A stretch of DNA of 64,000 nucleotides, taken from positions 1 to 64,000 of the forward strand of contig DAOUEL010000012.1 in assembly GCA_034430595.1 (NCBI GenBank), given 5' to 3'. The position numbers and the translations under genes are program-made. Below are positions 10,414-19,475 of this stretch, one piece after another. The DNA is from E44-bin32 sp034430595. Lineage in GTDB: Bacteria; Chloroflexota; Anaerolineae; Anaerolineales; E44-bin32. Under the pieces are notes generated by a model. The model was not told the DNA's origin, ran no database searches, and worked only from the letters and a program-made list of their open reading frames with translations. Positions within the stretch are counted from its first letter, which is position 1. Every line of letters starts with the position of its first letter.

Positions 10414-11625
10414 ATGATTGATCTCACCGACCCCAGAACACCCGTGATCCTCTCTGCGGTACGCACTCCGATGGGGCGCTTCCAGGGCGCACTTGGAGCT
10501 CTGCCAGCACCTCAACTAGGCGCTGCGGTCATCAAGGCTGCCTGCGAACGGGCTGGCTTGACGGATCCAGCCCAGATCGACGAAGTATTCATGGGCAACG
10601 TTGTTTCAGCCGGACTGGGCCAGGCGCCGGCCCGCCAGGCTGCCATCTTCGCTGGGCTGCCCCCCACCGTTGGCGCGACCACGATCAACAAAGTCTGCGG
10701 ATCAGGGCTCAAAGCAGGCATGTTCGCCAGCCAGGCGATCAAGGCTGGCGACGGAAACTTGTTCGTGGCAGGCGGCATGGAGAGCATGAGCAATGCTCCT
10801 TATTTGCTGCGAGCCCGGGGCGGCGAGCTGCGCTTTGGACACAGTCAATTGATCGATGCACTGCTCCTGGACGGCCTCTGGGATCCATTTGAAGATTGGG
10901 CCATGGGCATGGCTGCCGAATGGATCGCGGACGAGTACGAGGTCACGCGCGAGGCAATGGACCGCTTGGCGTACGAGAGCCATCAGAAGGCCATCCAGGC
11001 AATCGACGACGGAAAGTTTTCGGCTGAGATCACGCCGGTCGAGGTGCCAAGCCGCAAAGGCTCTACTACCCTTATCGACCAGGATGAGACGCCCCGTCGT
11101 GACACATCGCTCGAGAAGCTTGCGACGCTTCCCCCCGCCTTTAAATCCGATGGCCGGGTGACGGCCGGAAACGCTCCCGGCTTGAACGATGGGGCAGCGG
11201 CTGTCATCTTCGCCAGCCGGGAATACGCCGAACGCAATAAACTAACACCGCTGGCGCATGTCGTGGGTTATGCTCAGGCGGCCGTTGATCCGAAAGAATT
11301 GTTCATCGCTCCGGCCCGTGCGCTCCCCCGGCTGCTCGAACGGGTCGGCTGGTCACTGGCGGAGGTCGATTTGATCGAGCTGAACGAGGCTTTCGCGGCG
11401 CAGGTGCTCGCCGATGGGTACGCAATGAAGGACGCAGGCTGGGACTGGGACAAGGTGAATGTGCATGGCGGGGCGATCGCACTCGGTCACCCTATCGGGG
11501 CTTCGGGAGCACGTGTGCTCACCACCCTGATCTACGCCTTGAAAGACCGGGGCCTGGACCGCGGCATCGCCTCGCTCTGCCTGGGCGGCGGAGAAGCGGT
11601 CGCAATGGCGATCGAGATGGAATAG
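10414..11625 (+). CDS. Acetyl-CoA C-acetyltransferase (thiolase)
   Basis: The 403-residue thiolase condenses two acetyl-CoA or cleaves acetoacetyl-CoA. The acylated cysteine is Cys95 in NKVCGSG. The C-terminal catalytic His and Cys are in GGAIALGHPIGASG and SLCLGGGEAVA, and NEAFA is also conserved. The length is that of AtoB-type enzymes. ATG 10414 is preferred over the ATG at 10408 because the AAAGAGG ribosome-binding site (10401-10407) abuts the earlier codon. The hydroxyacyl-CoA dehydrogenase follows after 73 bp, so the two enzymes probably act in the same C4 acyl-CoA route. Confidence 0.95.
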   Translation: MIDLTDPRTPVILSAVRTPMGRFQGALGALPAPQLGAAVIKAACERAGLTDPAQIDEVFMGNVVSAGLGQAPARQAAIFAGLPPTVGATTINKVCGSGLKAGMFASQAIKAGDGNLFVAGGMESMSNAPYLLRARGGELRFGHSQLIDALLLDGLWDPFEDWAMGMAAEWIADEYEVTREAMDRLAYESHQKAIQAIDDGKFSAEITPVEVPSRKGSTTLIDQDETPRRDTSLEKLATLPPAFKSDGRVTAGNAPGLNDGAAAVIFASREYAERNKLTPLAHVVGYAQAAVDPKELFIAPARALPRLLERVGWSLAEVDLIELNEAFAAQVLADGYAMKDAGWDWDKVNVHGGAIALGHPIGASGARVLTTLIYALKDRGLDRGIASLCLGGGEAVAMAIEME

Positions 11626-11698
11626 CTGCTGGAGGATCGACGGAACTTATCAGGATCAAAAACCCCCGGATAAGGCTTGTGAGAGCTCGGAGGGATCG

Positions 11699-12547
11699 AT
11701 GGAAGTGAAACGCATCTTCGTTGTTGGCGCTGGTACGATGGGCAGTGGAATCGCTCAAACTGCAGCCGTCTCCGGATACCAGGTATCGATGTCGGATATC
11801 TCACAGGAGATTCTCGACCGAGGCTTGAATGGGATTCGGAATTCGGTTGAAAAACTCGCTGCAAAGGAGAAGATCAGCGAAGCTCAGCGGCAGGCCGCGC
11901 TTGATATCGCTACGGCCCTCGACCTGGAGCCGGCGCGCGAAGCGGACCTGGTGGTTGAGGCAGCGACCGAAAACCCGGAACTTAAATTGAAACTCTTCCA
12001 ACAGCTCGGTCAGCTTGTCCCACAAGGGGGAATCCTGGCCTCGAACACCTCTTCCATCTCGCTGACTAAGATTGGCGCGGCGACAAATCGACCGGAAGAC
12101 GTGATCGGGATGCATTTCTTCAACCCGGTCCCGCTGATGAAACTCCTGGAAGTTGTGCGCGGGCTGGCGACGTCAGACGAGACGACCCAAACCGCAATCG
12201 CCGTTGGGAGGCAGATGGGTAAGGAGCCGGTCGAGGCGCAGGATTCGCCGGGCTTTATCTCTAACCGCATCCTGTGCCCGATGATCAACGAGGCGATTTT
12301 CGCTCTACAGGAGGGAATTGGCTCAGCCGAGGCGATCGATACCGTCATGAAGTTGGGCATGAATCACCCGATGGGCCCGCTGGCGCTAGCCGATCTGGTT
12401 GGGCTGGATGTAGTCCTTTTCGTGATGCAGGTGCTCCACCGCGATCTTGGTGAGGATAAGTACCGGCCCTGCCCGCTGCTGCGCAAGATGGTGGACGCCG
12501 GGTACCTGGGGCGTAAAACCGGGCGTGGGTTCTACAGCTACGATTAG
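11699..12547 (+). CDS. 3-hydroxybutyryl-CoA dehydrogenase
   Basis: The 282-residue enzyme oxidises 3-hydroxyacyl-CoA to 3-ketoacyl-CoA, or reduces the ketone in the reverse direction, with NAD(P). The Rossmann motif is VVGAGTMGSGIAQ at the N-terminus. The segment ASNTSSISLTKI and the HFFNPVPLMKLLEVV block carry the catalytic serine and histidine, and the C-terminal NHPMGPLALADLVG belongs to the dimerisation domain. GGAGGG stands just before ATG 11699. It pairs with the thiolase upstream and with the acyl-CoA dehydrogenase at 22777. An enoyl-CoA hydratase is not in the window. Confidence 0.95.
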   Translation: MEVKRIFVVGAGTMGSGIAQTAAVSGYQVSMSDISQEILDRGLNGIRNSVEKLAAKEKISEAQRQAALDIATALDLEPAREADLVVEAATENPELKLKLFQQLGQLVPQGGILASNTSSISLTKIGAATNRPEDVIGMHFFNPVPLMKLLEVVRGLATSDETTQTAIAVGRQMGKEPVEAQDSPGFISNRILCPMINEAIFALQEGIGSAEAIDTVMKLGMNHPMGPLALADLVGLDVVLFVMQVLHRDLGEDKYRPCPLLRKMVDAGYLGRKTGRGFYSYD

Positions 12548-12550
12548 AAC

Positions 12551-12609
12551 GGCAGGCATTCGATCCTGCCTGATTAGGTGACAGGCCATCCACAACAGGT
12601 GGCCTGTCA
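12551..12609 (+). terminator. Two tandem hairpins after the hydroxyacyl-CoA dehydrogenase gene
   Basis: The first stem is GGCAGG (12551-12556) with CCTGCC (12565-12570). The second is a perfect 10-bp stem (12579-12588 with 12600-12609). Only a weak T-rich tail follows, so termination is probable but not certain. Confidence 0.6.
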
Positions 12610-12644
12610 TGCTCTCTGGAACCATTCCGCCGCCGCCATCGTTG

Positions 12645-12650
12645 TATAAT
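12645..12650 (+). promoter_or_regulatory. Candidate -10 element of the propeller-like lipoprotein gene
   Basis: A perfect TATAAT occurs 28 nt before the ATG at 12679, leaving room for the GAGGAGG ribosome-binding site at 12668-12674. No convincing -35. Confidence 0.5.
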
Positions 12651-12678
12651 CCGGAAAATGGTTCATAGAGGAGGCTCG

Positions 12679-14022
12679 ATGACCCGCAAGCTGATCTTGC
12701 CCGTCCTTGGTCTGATGCTGCTTGCATCCTGTCAGCCCGGAACGCCAACCGGATCGGCGGAGGCCGAGCTCGCTACCGCCGTCAGTGCAACGCTGGCATC
12801 CCTCGACGCGGTCGCCCCCGGGGATGGTAAAACGGCACCAGGCATTGAACCTACGGACACGACAGGACCGGCACTCAACCAGCCGGAAGCCGTCTTTTCG
12901 GATTGGATGATCGCCTATTCGGATGGATCGAGTATCTGGGCCCGGATCGATGGGCAGCCAGTCGTTCAGGTCTCGACACGTGGGGTAATCTTGAGCCTGG
13001 TCCTTTCCGATGACGGGCGCTATATCGTGTACGGGCGCAGTGACGAGCGCGGTGAAAAGTATGAGCTGCGGGTGGTCAGGAGTGATGGAACGGACGACCG
13101 CCTGCTGCTCGATGAGGCCTCGCTGGATGGCCTGCACCTGCTCGACATTGCACTCCATATCCGGCCTTCCCAAATCGACTTTCTGCCAGGCTCACACAAG
13201 CTGCTGATGAATACCCGCGCCATTTTCGAAGGACCCGGGCTGGCGAAGTACGACGACCTTTTCTCCCTCGATGCAGAGACAGGGTCGCTCAAGGAACTGC
13301 TCGAGCCTGGCCTCGGAGGCGATTTCTATCTCTCCCCTGATGCCCGGCGAATGGTGTTGGTTCAGCCGACCAGCATCTCAATCGCTGATGTGGATGGGAG
13401 CAACCGCCAGTCAGCCGACATCACCTTTGAACCGGTCATGACCTACAGCGAATACGCCTATTACCCGGCCCCTCGCTGGGCGCCAGATTCGAGCCGTTTT
13501 GGAGTCGTCATTCCATCCACCGATCCGCTCGCTCAGAATCCAACCGCAGTGGTGTGGATTGCGCCGGCGGACGGGGGGCCAGCAGAGCAAATGGCCACTC
13601 TTACGGGCCAATCCTTCTTCGCACAATCCTTCGGAACTTCGCTGCTTTCACCCGAATTGCTCGACCTGGCGTTCATGCGCCAGCCCGGGCAATCGAACCA
13701 GGTGGACCTCTACCTGGCAAGGGTTGACGGTAGTGCGGAGCAGGTCTATGTCAGCGGCGACCTGGCCTGGGTCGGCTGGAATCCGGACAGCGTACGCTTC
13801 GTTTACAAGATTCAGCCCGATCAGTACTTCCTCGGCTCAAGAGGAGCCAATCCACAATCGCTCGGCCAGGGAAGAGCTCTTCAATGGGTGGACATGAACA
13901 CCTACCTGCTGCTGGCTGGCCAGGTGGGCTCCTGGCAGCTGAATAGGATCGTCCTCGGCCAGGCCAGCAGCATGATCGCCAGTTCGACCGGCAACAGCCT
14001 GATTTACGACTTTTTACCTTGA
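12679..14022 (+). CDS. Lipoprotein with TolB-like beta-propeller repeats
   Basis: The 447-residue protein has a type II signal peptide with lipobox LLASC, then an Ala/Thr segment (ATAVSATLASL) and a low-complexity linker. The rest contains repeated blades of the TolB/WD40-like kind, for example SLVLSDDGRYIVYGRS, DFLPGSHKLLMNTR, YLSPDARRMVLV and PRWAPDSSRFGVV. It is therefore an extracytoplasmic lipid-anchored propeller, probably for protein or ligand binding; the partner is unknown. ATG 12679 is chosen over ATG 12658 because GAGGAGG directly precedes it and the signal peptide begins there. It is a single-gene unit by position. Confidence 0.75.
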   Translation: MTRKLILPVLGLMLLASCQPGTPTGSAEAELATAVSATLASLDAVAPGDGKTAPGIEPTDTTGPALNQPEAVFSDWMIAYSDGSSIWARIDGQPVVQVSTRGVILSLVLSDDGRYIVYGRSDERGEKYELRVVRSDGTDDRLLLDEASLDGLHLLDIALHIRPSQIDFLPGSHKLLMNTRAIFEGPGLAKYDDLFSLDAETGSLKELLEPGLGGDFYLSPDARRMVLVQPTSISIADVDGSNRQSADITFEPVMTYSEYAYYPAPRWAPDSSRFGVVIPSTDPLAQNPTAVVWIAPADGGPAEQMATLTGQSFFAQSFGTSLLSPELLDLAFMRQPGQSNQVDLYLARVDGSAEQVYVSGDLAWVGWNPDSVRFVYKIQPDQYFLGSRGANPQSLGQGRALQWVDMNTYLLLAGQVGSWQLNRIVLGQASSMIASSTGNSLIYDFLP

Positions 14023-14082
14023 TGATAAGTGCTGCCCATGGAGGATGCGAAACAGCCTGCAGGAATAGGATGATAGGTTCAA

Positions 14083-14111
14083 TTGCACTTCAGCCTAAAG
14101 TGTACTATCTT
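14083..14111 (+). promoter_or_regulatory. Candidate promoter of the small two-helix membrane protein gene
   Basis: TTGCAC (14083-14088) and TATCTT (14106-14111) have 17-bp spacing within the 142-bp gap before the gene at 14165. Confidence 0.4.
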
Positions 14112-14164
14112 GATGCTTGCGAACTCATTCGGGGTAACTTGGATCCTTTCAGGAGGCCTAGAAT

Positions 14165-14467
14165 ATGAACAACGTGATTTTTCCCATCTGGTTTATTCTC
14201 GCTGCGATTTTCGCTTACCTGGCCTACATGCAGTGGCGGTTATCCCAGGAAACGATGCGGGCGTTTTCCTTCCGTACGCGCGATGGTAAAGAACCCGAGG
14301 GCGACCCGAACGAGCCGCTCAGTAAGGAGACAGTCCAGGAATTCAACAACTACCTGGAGATGATCAACTTCCGGAACAAGAAATTTCACCAATCGGCCGC
14401 GATCGGTTTCTTCGTGGCGGTATTTCTGTCACTTGTCTCGATGTTCCTGATGTTCGGCCCCCAGTAA
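14165..14467 (+). CDS. Small membrane protein with two transmembrane helices
   Basis: The 100-residue protein has a helix at about residues 5-22 and another at about 77-97. A charged stretch lies between them (RTRDGKEPEGDPNEPLSK, then VQEFNNYLEMINFRNKKF). I do not recognise a family. AGGAGG at 14151-14156 lies 8 nt before the ATG, a promoter-like sequence is upstream and a strong terminator is downstream, so it is a genuine monocistronic gene. Both termini would lie on the same side of the membrane. Confidence 0.7.
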   Translation: MNNVIFPIWFILAAIFAYLAYMQWRLSQETMRAFSFRTRDGKEPEGDPNEPLSKETVQEFNNYLEMINFRNKKFHQSAAIGFFVAVFLSLVSMFLMFGPQ

Positions 14468-14519
14468 TATTTTCAGCGCCCATTCCGCCAGCATAAACTG
14501 GCTAACTGGAAATCGAGAG

Positions 14520-14546
14520 GGCGGAGGTTCCCCTCCGCCTTTTCTT
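14520..14546 (+). terminator. Terminator after the two-helix membrane protein gene
   Basis: An 8-bp GC-rich stem (14520-14527 with 14532-14539) with loop TTCC is followed by TTTTCTT. The same hairpin lies at the end of the convergent GNAT gene. Confidence 0.9.
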
Positions 14547-15051
14547 ACGTCGGTAAGCCGGGATGGGTTCGAGCTGCGGTTCCATCCCAGCGCATTACGG
14601 CCAGTCCAGCGGTCTCCCAATCTTCGCCGCGAAAGAGCCTGAAGAGTCTCCAGACGATTCGAAAGTACGCGGGCATGTCACGCGGCTGGTCGACGACCTG
14701 GAAACCGAATTGCCTATAGAAGGTAACAAGCCGCGAGCGGCAGGTCAGCCAGAGCGGGGGTTCTTCACGTTCCAGGACCCGCAGAATCAAACGGCTTCCG
14801 ATCCCAAGGTGACGTGAGCCTGGCTGCACGTAAAGTGACGCCAGTTCACGCACACCGCCGCGATGGTGCTTGGCCTGCACACAGCCCACGATCTGATCGT
14901 CCTCATCCCGCGCCAGCAGGAAGCGACGCCAATCGATTCCAAGCGGGTTCAGCCTGCCAGCCCTGATCATCGCTCGAATCTGGCCTCGAGCCTCCGGTCC
15001 TGCCGCTTCTATCCTGTGGGTCGAATTTCGAGCAGACATCATCATTCGCAA
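14545..15051 (-). CDS. GNAT-family N-acetyltransferase
   Basis: The protein of up to 168 residues has the acetyl-CoA pyrophosphate-binding loop RHLGIGSRLI (motif A) after the strand ELASLYVQPG, and a later FYRQFGFQVV segment typical of the GNAT C-terminal half. The acyl acceptor is not predictable. Several closely spaced start codons exist (TTG 15051; ATG 15045, 15042, 15039) and none has a clear ribosome-binding site, so the exact start is uncertain. It lies 103 bp downstream of gatB on the same strand and could be read from that operon. Confidence 0.85.
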   Translation of the reverse strand: MRMMMSARNSTHRIEAAGPEARGQIRAMIRAGRLNPLGIDWRRFLLARDEDDQIVGCVQAKHHRGGVRELASLYVQPGSRHLGIGSRLILRVLEREEPPLWLTCRSRLVTFYRQFGFQVVDQPRDMPAYFRIVWRLFRLFRGEDWETAGLAVMRWDGTAARTHPGLPT

Positions 15052-15154
15052 CCGCCAAATTCCGGGCGGGCTAGCTTAAGGGCTGAATTTCGAGCCAAGA
15101 GCCAGGACATATTGCGGAGGGTTGAAGCCTGGAGATCGTTTTTCAGGGAAACCG

Positions 15155-16594
15155 CTATTCGTGGAGCAGCGATTCGAGAATCTCACGCACGAGCTGTGGG
15201 TTGGCTTTGCCGCCCGATTTTCGCATCACCTGGCCGACAAACCAGCCAATGACCGTGGTCTTGCCGGCACGGTAAGTCGCTACCTGTTCGGGATTCTCAT
15301 CCACGACCTCAGCCGCAATCGCCTGCAGTTGATCGCTGTCGGACACCTGGGCTAGATTCTCGCGTGCGACGATCACCCCCGGTTCCTCGCCGCTGTTCTG
15401 CACGCGGGCAAGCAGCTCCTTTCCGGTATTAGTCGTGATTGCTTTTGAACCCACCAGAGCGATGATTTCTGCCACATGCTCCGGCCTGAGTTTCAATTCA
15501 GAGGCTGGAACGCCCTCGGTGCGGATCATGCGCAGCACATCATTCATCAGCCAGTTGCTCACGTCTTTCGCATCGCCGTTGTAGGCGGTCACTGCTGCCT
15601 CGAAGTAATCAGCCAGGCTGCGCTCCTCGGTCAGGATTTCAGCATCGTACGGTGGCAGCTGATACTGGGATTCAAACCGGGCTCGACGCGCGAGCGGCAG
15701 TTCTGGCAAGTCCGCTAGAATTTCGGCTTTCCATGCGTCATCAATGATGACGGGAAGCAGGTCGGGTTCACGGAAATATCGGTAATCTGCCTCGGTCTCC
15801 TTGGAGCGCATTTTCCGCAGGCTGGCGGTGTCCTCATCCCAATCCAGGGTCCAGGCCTTGATCGAATGTCCGGCGGTCACCTCGCGAATCTGGCGTTCGA
15901 ACTCGGCTTTGAGCGCATCGCGCAAGTTGTCGATCGAATTGACGTTCTTGATCTCCGTTTTGGGATTCAAGGCACGTTGACGGACTTCCCGGATGGAGAG
16001 GTTCCCATCCACCCGGAGCTGGCCGCGCTCCATATCGGCTTCTGAGATTCCCAGCCAGCGCAGGAGCTGACGCAGCCGGACCAGGTACTGGGCTGCCTCC
16101 TCCGCCGAACGGATATCCGGACCGGTGACCATCTCGACCAGCGGGACACCGCAGCGGTTGAAATCGATCAGCCGCTCCTGGGCGCGGTGGACAGTCTTTC
16201 CTGCATCCTCTTCGATATGAAGCTTGGTGATCGTCACACGCCGGCTTGAGCCATCGCGCAGGGGGACGTCCATCCAGCCTCCACGGGCAAGTGGTTCGTC
16301 GTACTGGCTGATTTGGTATCCCTTGGGAAGATCCGGGTAGAAGTAGTTTTTTCGGGCGAAGTAGGAACGCGCCTGGATCGTATCGGCATGCATCGCAGCT
16401 GCCAATAAGACCGCTTTCTCCACCACTGCCTTATTCAGCACCGGCAGCACCCCTGGCAGGCCAGTGCAGACGGGGCAGATATTGGTGTTCGGCGGATCAC
16501 CCCATGAATCAACCTTACAGCTGCAGAAGATCTTCGACTGCGTATTCAGTTGAATATGGGTTTCGAGCCCGATAACCGCTTCGTATTCTGTCAT
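15155..16594 (-). CDS. gatB: Asp/Glu-tRNA(Asn/Gln) amidotransferase subunit B
   Basis: The 479-residue subunit is the kinase/tRNA-binding component of GatCAB, which converts Glu-tRNA(Gln) or Asp-tRNA(Asn) to the amidated form. Family signatures are EAVIGLETHIQLNTQSKIFC, the zinc-binding cysteines in CSCK and CPVC, the YFYPDLPKGYQISQYD block and the C-terminal YqeY-like tail that contacts tRNA. The ATG has GGTCGAGG upstream. It is the last of gatC, gatA, cyclophilin and gatB; the intrusion of a secreted cyclophilin gene between gatA and gatB is unusual. Confidence 0.97.
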   Translation of the reverse strand: MTEYEAVIGLETHIQLNTQSKIFCSCKVDSWGDPPNTNICPVCTGLPGVLPVLNKAVVEKAVLLAAAMHADTIQARSYFARKNYFYPDLPKGYQISQYDEPLARGGWMDVPLRDGSSRRVTITKLHIEEDAGKTVHRAQERLIDFNRCGVPLVEMVTGPDIRSAEEAAQYLVRLRQLLRWLGISEADMERGQLRVDGNLSIREVRQRALNPKTEIKNVNSIDNLRDALKAEFERQIREVTAGHSIKAWTLDWDEDTASLRKMRSKETEADYRYFREPDLLPVIIDDAWKAEILADLPELPLARRARFESQYQLPPYDAEILTEERSLADYFEAAVTAYNGDAKDVSNWLMNDVLRMIRTEGVPASELKLRPEHVAEIIALVGSKAITTNTGKELLARVQNSGEEPGVIVARENLAQVSDSDQLQAIAAEVVDENPEQVATYRAGKTTVIGWFVGQVMRKSGGKANPQLVREILESLLHE

Positions 16595-16623
16595 GCTGCC
16601 TCGACCTTCGGCGACGGCAATTT

Positions 16624-17847
16624 CTACTTCTCCTGGATCGTAATCCGCACGATCCGGTCTTCGGTCGTCAAGGATTGTGCGACATCCATGCCGGAGGTCA
16701 CATACCCGAAGATGGTATAGAACTCTTCCATCCCCGTCAGGTTATCCAAAGTAATGAAGATCTGGCTCCCGCTCGACGCCAATCGATCCTGCCGGAACCA
16801 GTACCCTAGCGCGCCGGCAGTGGCCGGGTTCCCGTTTTCCGAAGGCAGGGTATAGCCCACGTCATTGTCCGGCTGCCCTGCCGGTGATCCGGTGAGAAAA
16901 AAGGCACCCTCCTGGACCGTGATAATTGGAAAACCGTCCCAGTACCCCAGTTCCGCCAGGACAACGAAGTTGTTAACACTTTTAGGCGCCGAAAGCGGCT
17001 CGAGAGCGACGGTGATCCGACCTTTGCTCGTATCGATCGTCGCGGTGTAGGTCTTCTGCAGATCGATAACCAGTTCCGGCATGCCGGTATAGAGATCAGC
17101 CCGGTCGGCGACTGGCAAGTCGGCAAGCGGCCGTCCCTCGGCTGGCTCCGGGACGACTGCCGCTGGTGCCGGAGTCGGAGTCGGCAGTTCGCTGCGGTCG
17201 ACCTTTTCGATCTCAACGGTGATCAGGCGATCGCCCTCGAAATCGGGCGACTCCTGAGGATCACGCGGGGTGAGTTCCTGCAGCACATCGATGCCATCGA
17301 TCACCTTGCCGAAGATGGTATGCAGCCCATTCAGCCACGGGGTGGCGGCGTAGGTTATGAAGAACTGGCTGCCACCGCTATCAGGGACACCGGTGTTCGC
17401 CATCGCCAGCAGGCCAGGTCCATCGAAGGTCAAACCATGCGTAATCTCGTCAGCGATCGTATAACCGGGGCCGCCGTTCCCGGCGCCGGTTGGGTCACCA
17501 CTTTGCGCCATGAAATCCGGCAGGACGCGGTGGAAGGTGATGTCATCATAGAATCCCTGCTCGGCGAGAAAAATAAAATTGTTTACTGTAATCGGCGCCT
17601 TATCGGCAAAAAGCTCAACCTTCACATCGCCTTTCTCCGTTTTCAAGGTCGCGACGTAGATTGCCTCGGGATCGATGGTCATCTTCGGGGGAGACTCCCA
17701 GGGGCCGGGCCGCTCAACAGGCGCGGTTTCGGCTGTCTCTGTTGGCGCTGCCTGTATATCACCCGGCGTGGCGGTTACGCCCCCACAGGATGCAGCACCC
17801 AGGGTAAGAAGCAGTAAAACTCCAAGGACCAACACGAACTTTCTCAT
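16624..17847 (-). CDS. Lipoprotein with tandem cyclophilin-type peptidyl-prolyl isomerase domains
   Basis: The 407-residue protein has a lipoprotein signal (LTLGAASC) and a Thr/Pro-rich linker. A first cyclophilin domain spans about residues 60-220, a Pro-rich spacer (TPTPAPAAVVP) follows, and a second domain covers about 255-405. The first domain keeps the catalytic set: FHRVLPDFMAQSGD carries the Arg, Phe, Met and Gln of cyclophilins, and WLNGLHTIFG the Trp. The second has the fold markers (GSQIFIT, YTIFGYV) but reads PIITVQEGAFFLTGSP, where the Arg is lost. The protein probably acts as a lipid-anchored extracytoplasmic foldase. The ATG follows GGAGAG and lies 29 bp after gatA. Confidence 0.92.
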   Translation of the reverse strand: MRKFVLVLGVLLLLTLGAASCGGVTATPGDIQAAPTETAETAPVERPGPWESPPKMTIDPEAIYVATLKTEKGDVKVELFADKAPITVNNFIFLAEQGFYDDITFHRVLPDFMAQSGDPTGAGNGGPGYTIADEITHGLTFDGPGLLAMANTGVPDSGGSQFFITYAATPWLNGLHTIFGKVIDGIDVLQELTPRDPQESPDFEGDRLITVEIEKVDRSELPTPTPAPAAVVPEPAEGRPLADLPVADRADLYTGMPELVIDLQKTYTATIDTSKGRITVALEPLSAPKSVNNFVVLAELGYWDGFPIITVQEGAFFLTGSPAGQPDNDVGYTLPSENGNPATAGALGYWFRQDRLASSGSQIFITLDNLTGMEEFYTIFGYVTSGMDVAQSLTTEDRIVRITIQEK

Positions 17848-17876
17848 TTTTTTCTCTCCAGCTGATCGTTTCCAGA

Positions 17877-19475
17877 TCAGAGGTTTCGCACGACAAGTGG
17901 TCGAACCTGGCGCCAGCTCTCCGATTCCGTGGCAAGCTCAAATGCCCGGCCGAGTTGGAGCAGCCTGGCTTCGCTGAAGTCAGGCCCCAGCAGCTGGATC
18001 CCGATTGGCAAACCTTGCGAATCCAATCCGCCTGGAATGGATAGCCCGGGAATGCCGGCATGGTTTGCGGCGACCGTCAGCAGGTCAGCATACTGCATCA
18101 GGAGCGAATCACCATAGACCGCACCGAGTTTAAAGGCGGTTGTCGGCGTAGTCGCAGTCAGCAGGGCATCCAACCGGTACTCGCCCTGTGGGTCGAAGAC
18201 ACGCTCGAAGTCACGGCGTATCATCGTCCGCACCCGCAGCGCCCGCTCATAGTAATCCTTCTCGTACTGGGCAGCCGACACGTACATGCCCATCATGATG
18301 CGCAGCTTGGGCTGAAGCCCAAAGCCAGCCCCGCGCGAGGCGCGGTAAAGCTGTGGCAAATCATCCACCGGCCCATCGAAGCGGTACCCGTATTTGACCC
18401 CGTCGTAGCGATGCAGATTCGAGGCGGCTTCAACGCGCGAGATGACAAAATAGGCCGGGATACCATAGCGCGTATTCGGCATGGGAACGTCTTCGATAAT
18501 CTCCGCTCCCAGGTCGGCAAATCGCTTGGCAGCTTGCTCAACCGCAGCCTGTATCTCCCCTGTGATCGGCTGTTCGACCAACTCGCCGGTTTCGGGATGT
18601 GGAAACTTGAGAACAGTGTAATCTTGCGAAAGGCCGATGCGCATTCCACGTACCTGTCGTCCGAGTTTTTCGAGGTAATCCGGGACGGGCACCCGGGCTG
18701 CGGTTGCATCCCTGGGGTCAGGTCCAGCGATGACACCCAGCATCAGCGCCGCATCGGTCACATCGCGCGCCACCGGGCCGGGGCAATCGAGCGATGATGC
18801 AAAGGCGATCAGGCCGTAGCGGGAAACGCGGCCATAAGTAGGTTTCAGGCCGACCACGCCGCAGAAGGCGGCTGGCTGGCGGATCGATCCGGCCGTGTCC
18901 GTGGCGAGCGAGAGCGCCGCCTCCCCGGCCGCAACGGCGGCTGTGCTGCCTCCGGAGGACCCACCCGGTACATGGGCCGGATTCCACGGGTTGCCGACCG
19001 GAGGAAGAAATGCAGACGATTCGTTGGAGGAGCCGAAGGTGAACTCGTCCAGGTTGACCTTGCCCACCAGGACGGCCCCGGCCTGCTCCAGCCGCTCAAC
19101 TGGAGTGGCACTGTAGGGGGAGCAGAAGTTCGCCAGGATGCGCGATCCAGCCGTAGAGAGCGTGCCACGCACGCAGAAAATATCCTTCACAGCCAGCGTC
19201 ACACCTGCCAGAGGGCCCAGGGGTTCGCCTGACGCCCGGGCGGCGTCGATCGCCTTAGCCTGCTCGCGGGCGCGTTCCGGTGTGAGTGTCAGGAAAGCGT
19301 GTACATGCTCGAGATCTTCGGTTTGCATTTGGTAGGGATCAAGCGAGGGATGGCGACCGTCAACGGCCTCGATGCGTTCCAGCGCCGCCTCGGTCAATTC
19401 GAGCGCGCTGACCTCACCCTGACGCAGCAGGTCTGCCTGCTGCCTGGCACTCAAATCAGCCAGGGAAGTCATCAC
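17877..19475 (-). CDS. gatA: Asp/Glu-tRNA(Asn/Gln) amidotransferase subunit A
   Basis: The 532-residue amidase subunit hydrolyses glutamine and passes ammonia to GatB. The Lys-cisSer-Ser triad of amidase-signature enzymes is present: Lys in LAVKDIF, the cis-Ser in GGSSGGS and the nucleophile in DTAGSIRQPA. It is longer than the usual 480-490 residues, with an acidic insert of about 20 residues near position 40-60 (SLDPYQMQTEDLEHVHAF). Its start overlaps the gatC stop by 4 bp (ATGA), indicating translational coupling. Catalysis is expected to be normal. Confidence 0.96.
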   Translation of the reverse strand: MMTSLADLSARQQADLLRQGEVSALELTEAALERIEAVDGRHPSLDPYQMQTEDLEHVHAFLTLTPERAREQAKAIDAARASGEPLGPLAGVTLAVKDIFCVRGTLSTAGSRILANFCSPYSATPVERLEQAGAVLVGKVNLDEFTFGSSNESSAFLPPVGNPWNPAHVPGGSSGGSTAAVAAGEAALSLATDTAGSIRQPAAFCGVVGLKPTYGRVSRYGLIAFASSLDCPGPVARDVTDAALMLGVIAGPDPRDATAARVPVPDYLEKLGRQVRGMRIGLSQDYTVLKFPHPETGELVEQPITGEIQAAVEQAAKRFADLGAEIIEDVPMPNTRYGIPAYFVISRVEAASNLHRYDGVKYGYRFDGPVDDLPQLYRASRGAGFGLQPKLRIMMGMYVSAAQYEKDYYERALRVRTMIRRDFERVFDPQGEYRLDALLTATTPTTAFKLGAVYGDSLLMQYADLLTVAANHAGIPGLSIPGGLDSQGLPIGIQLLGPDFSEARLLQLGRAFELATESESWRQVRPLVVRNL

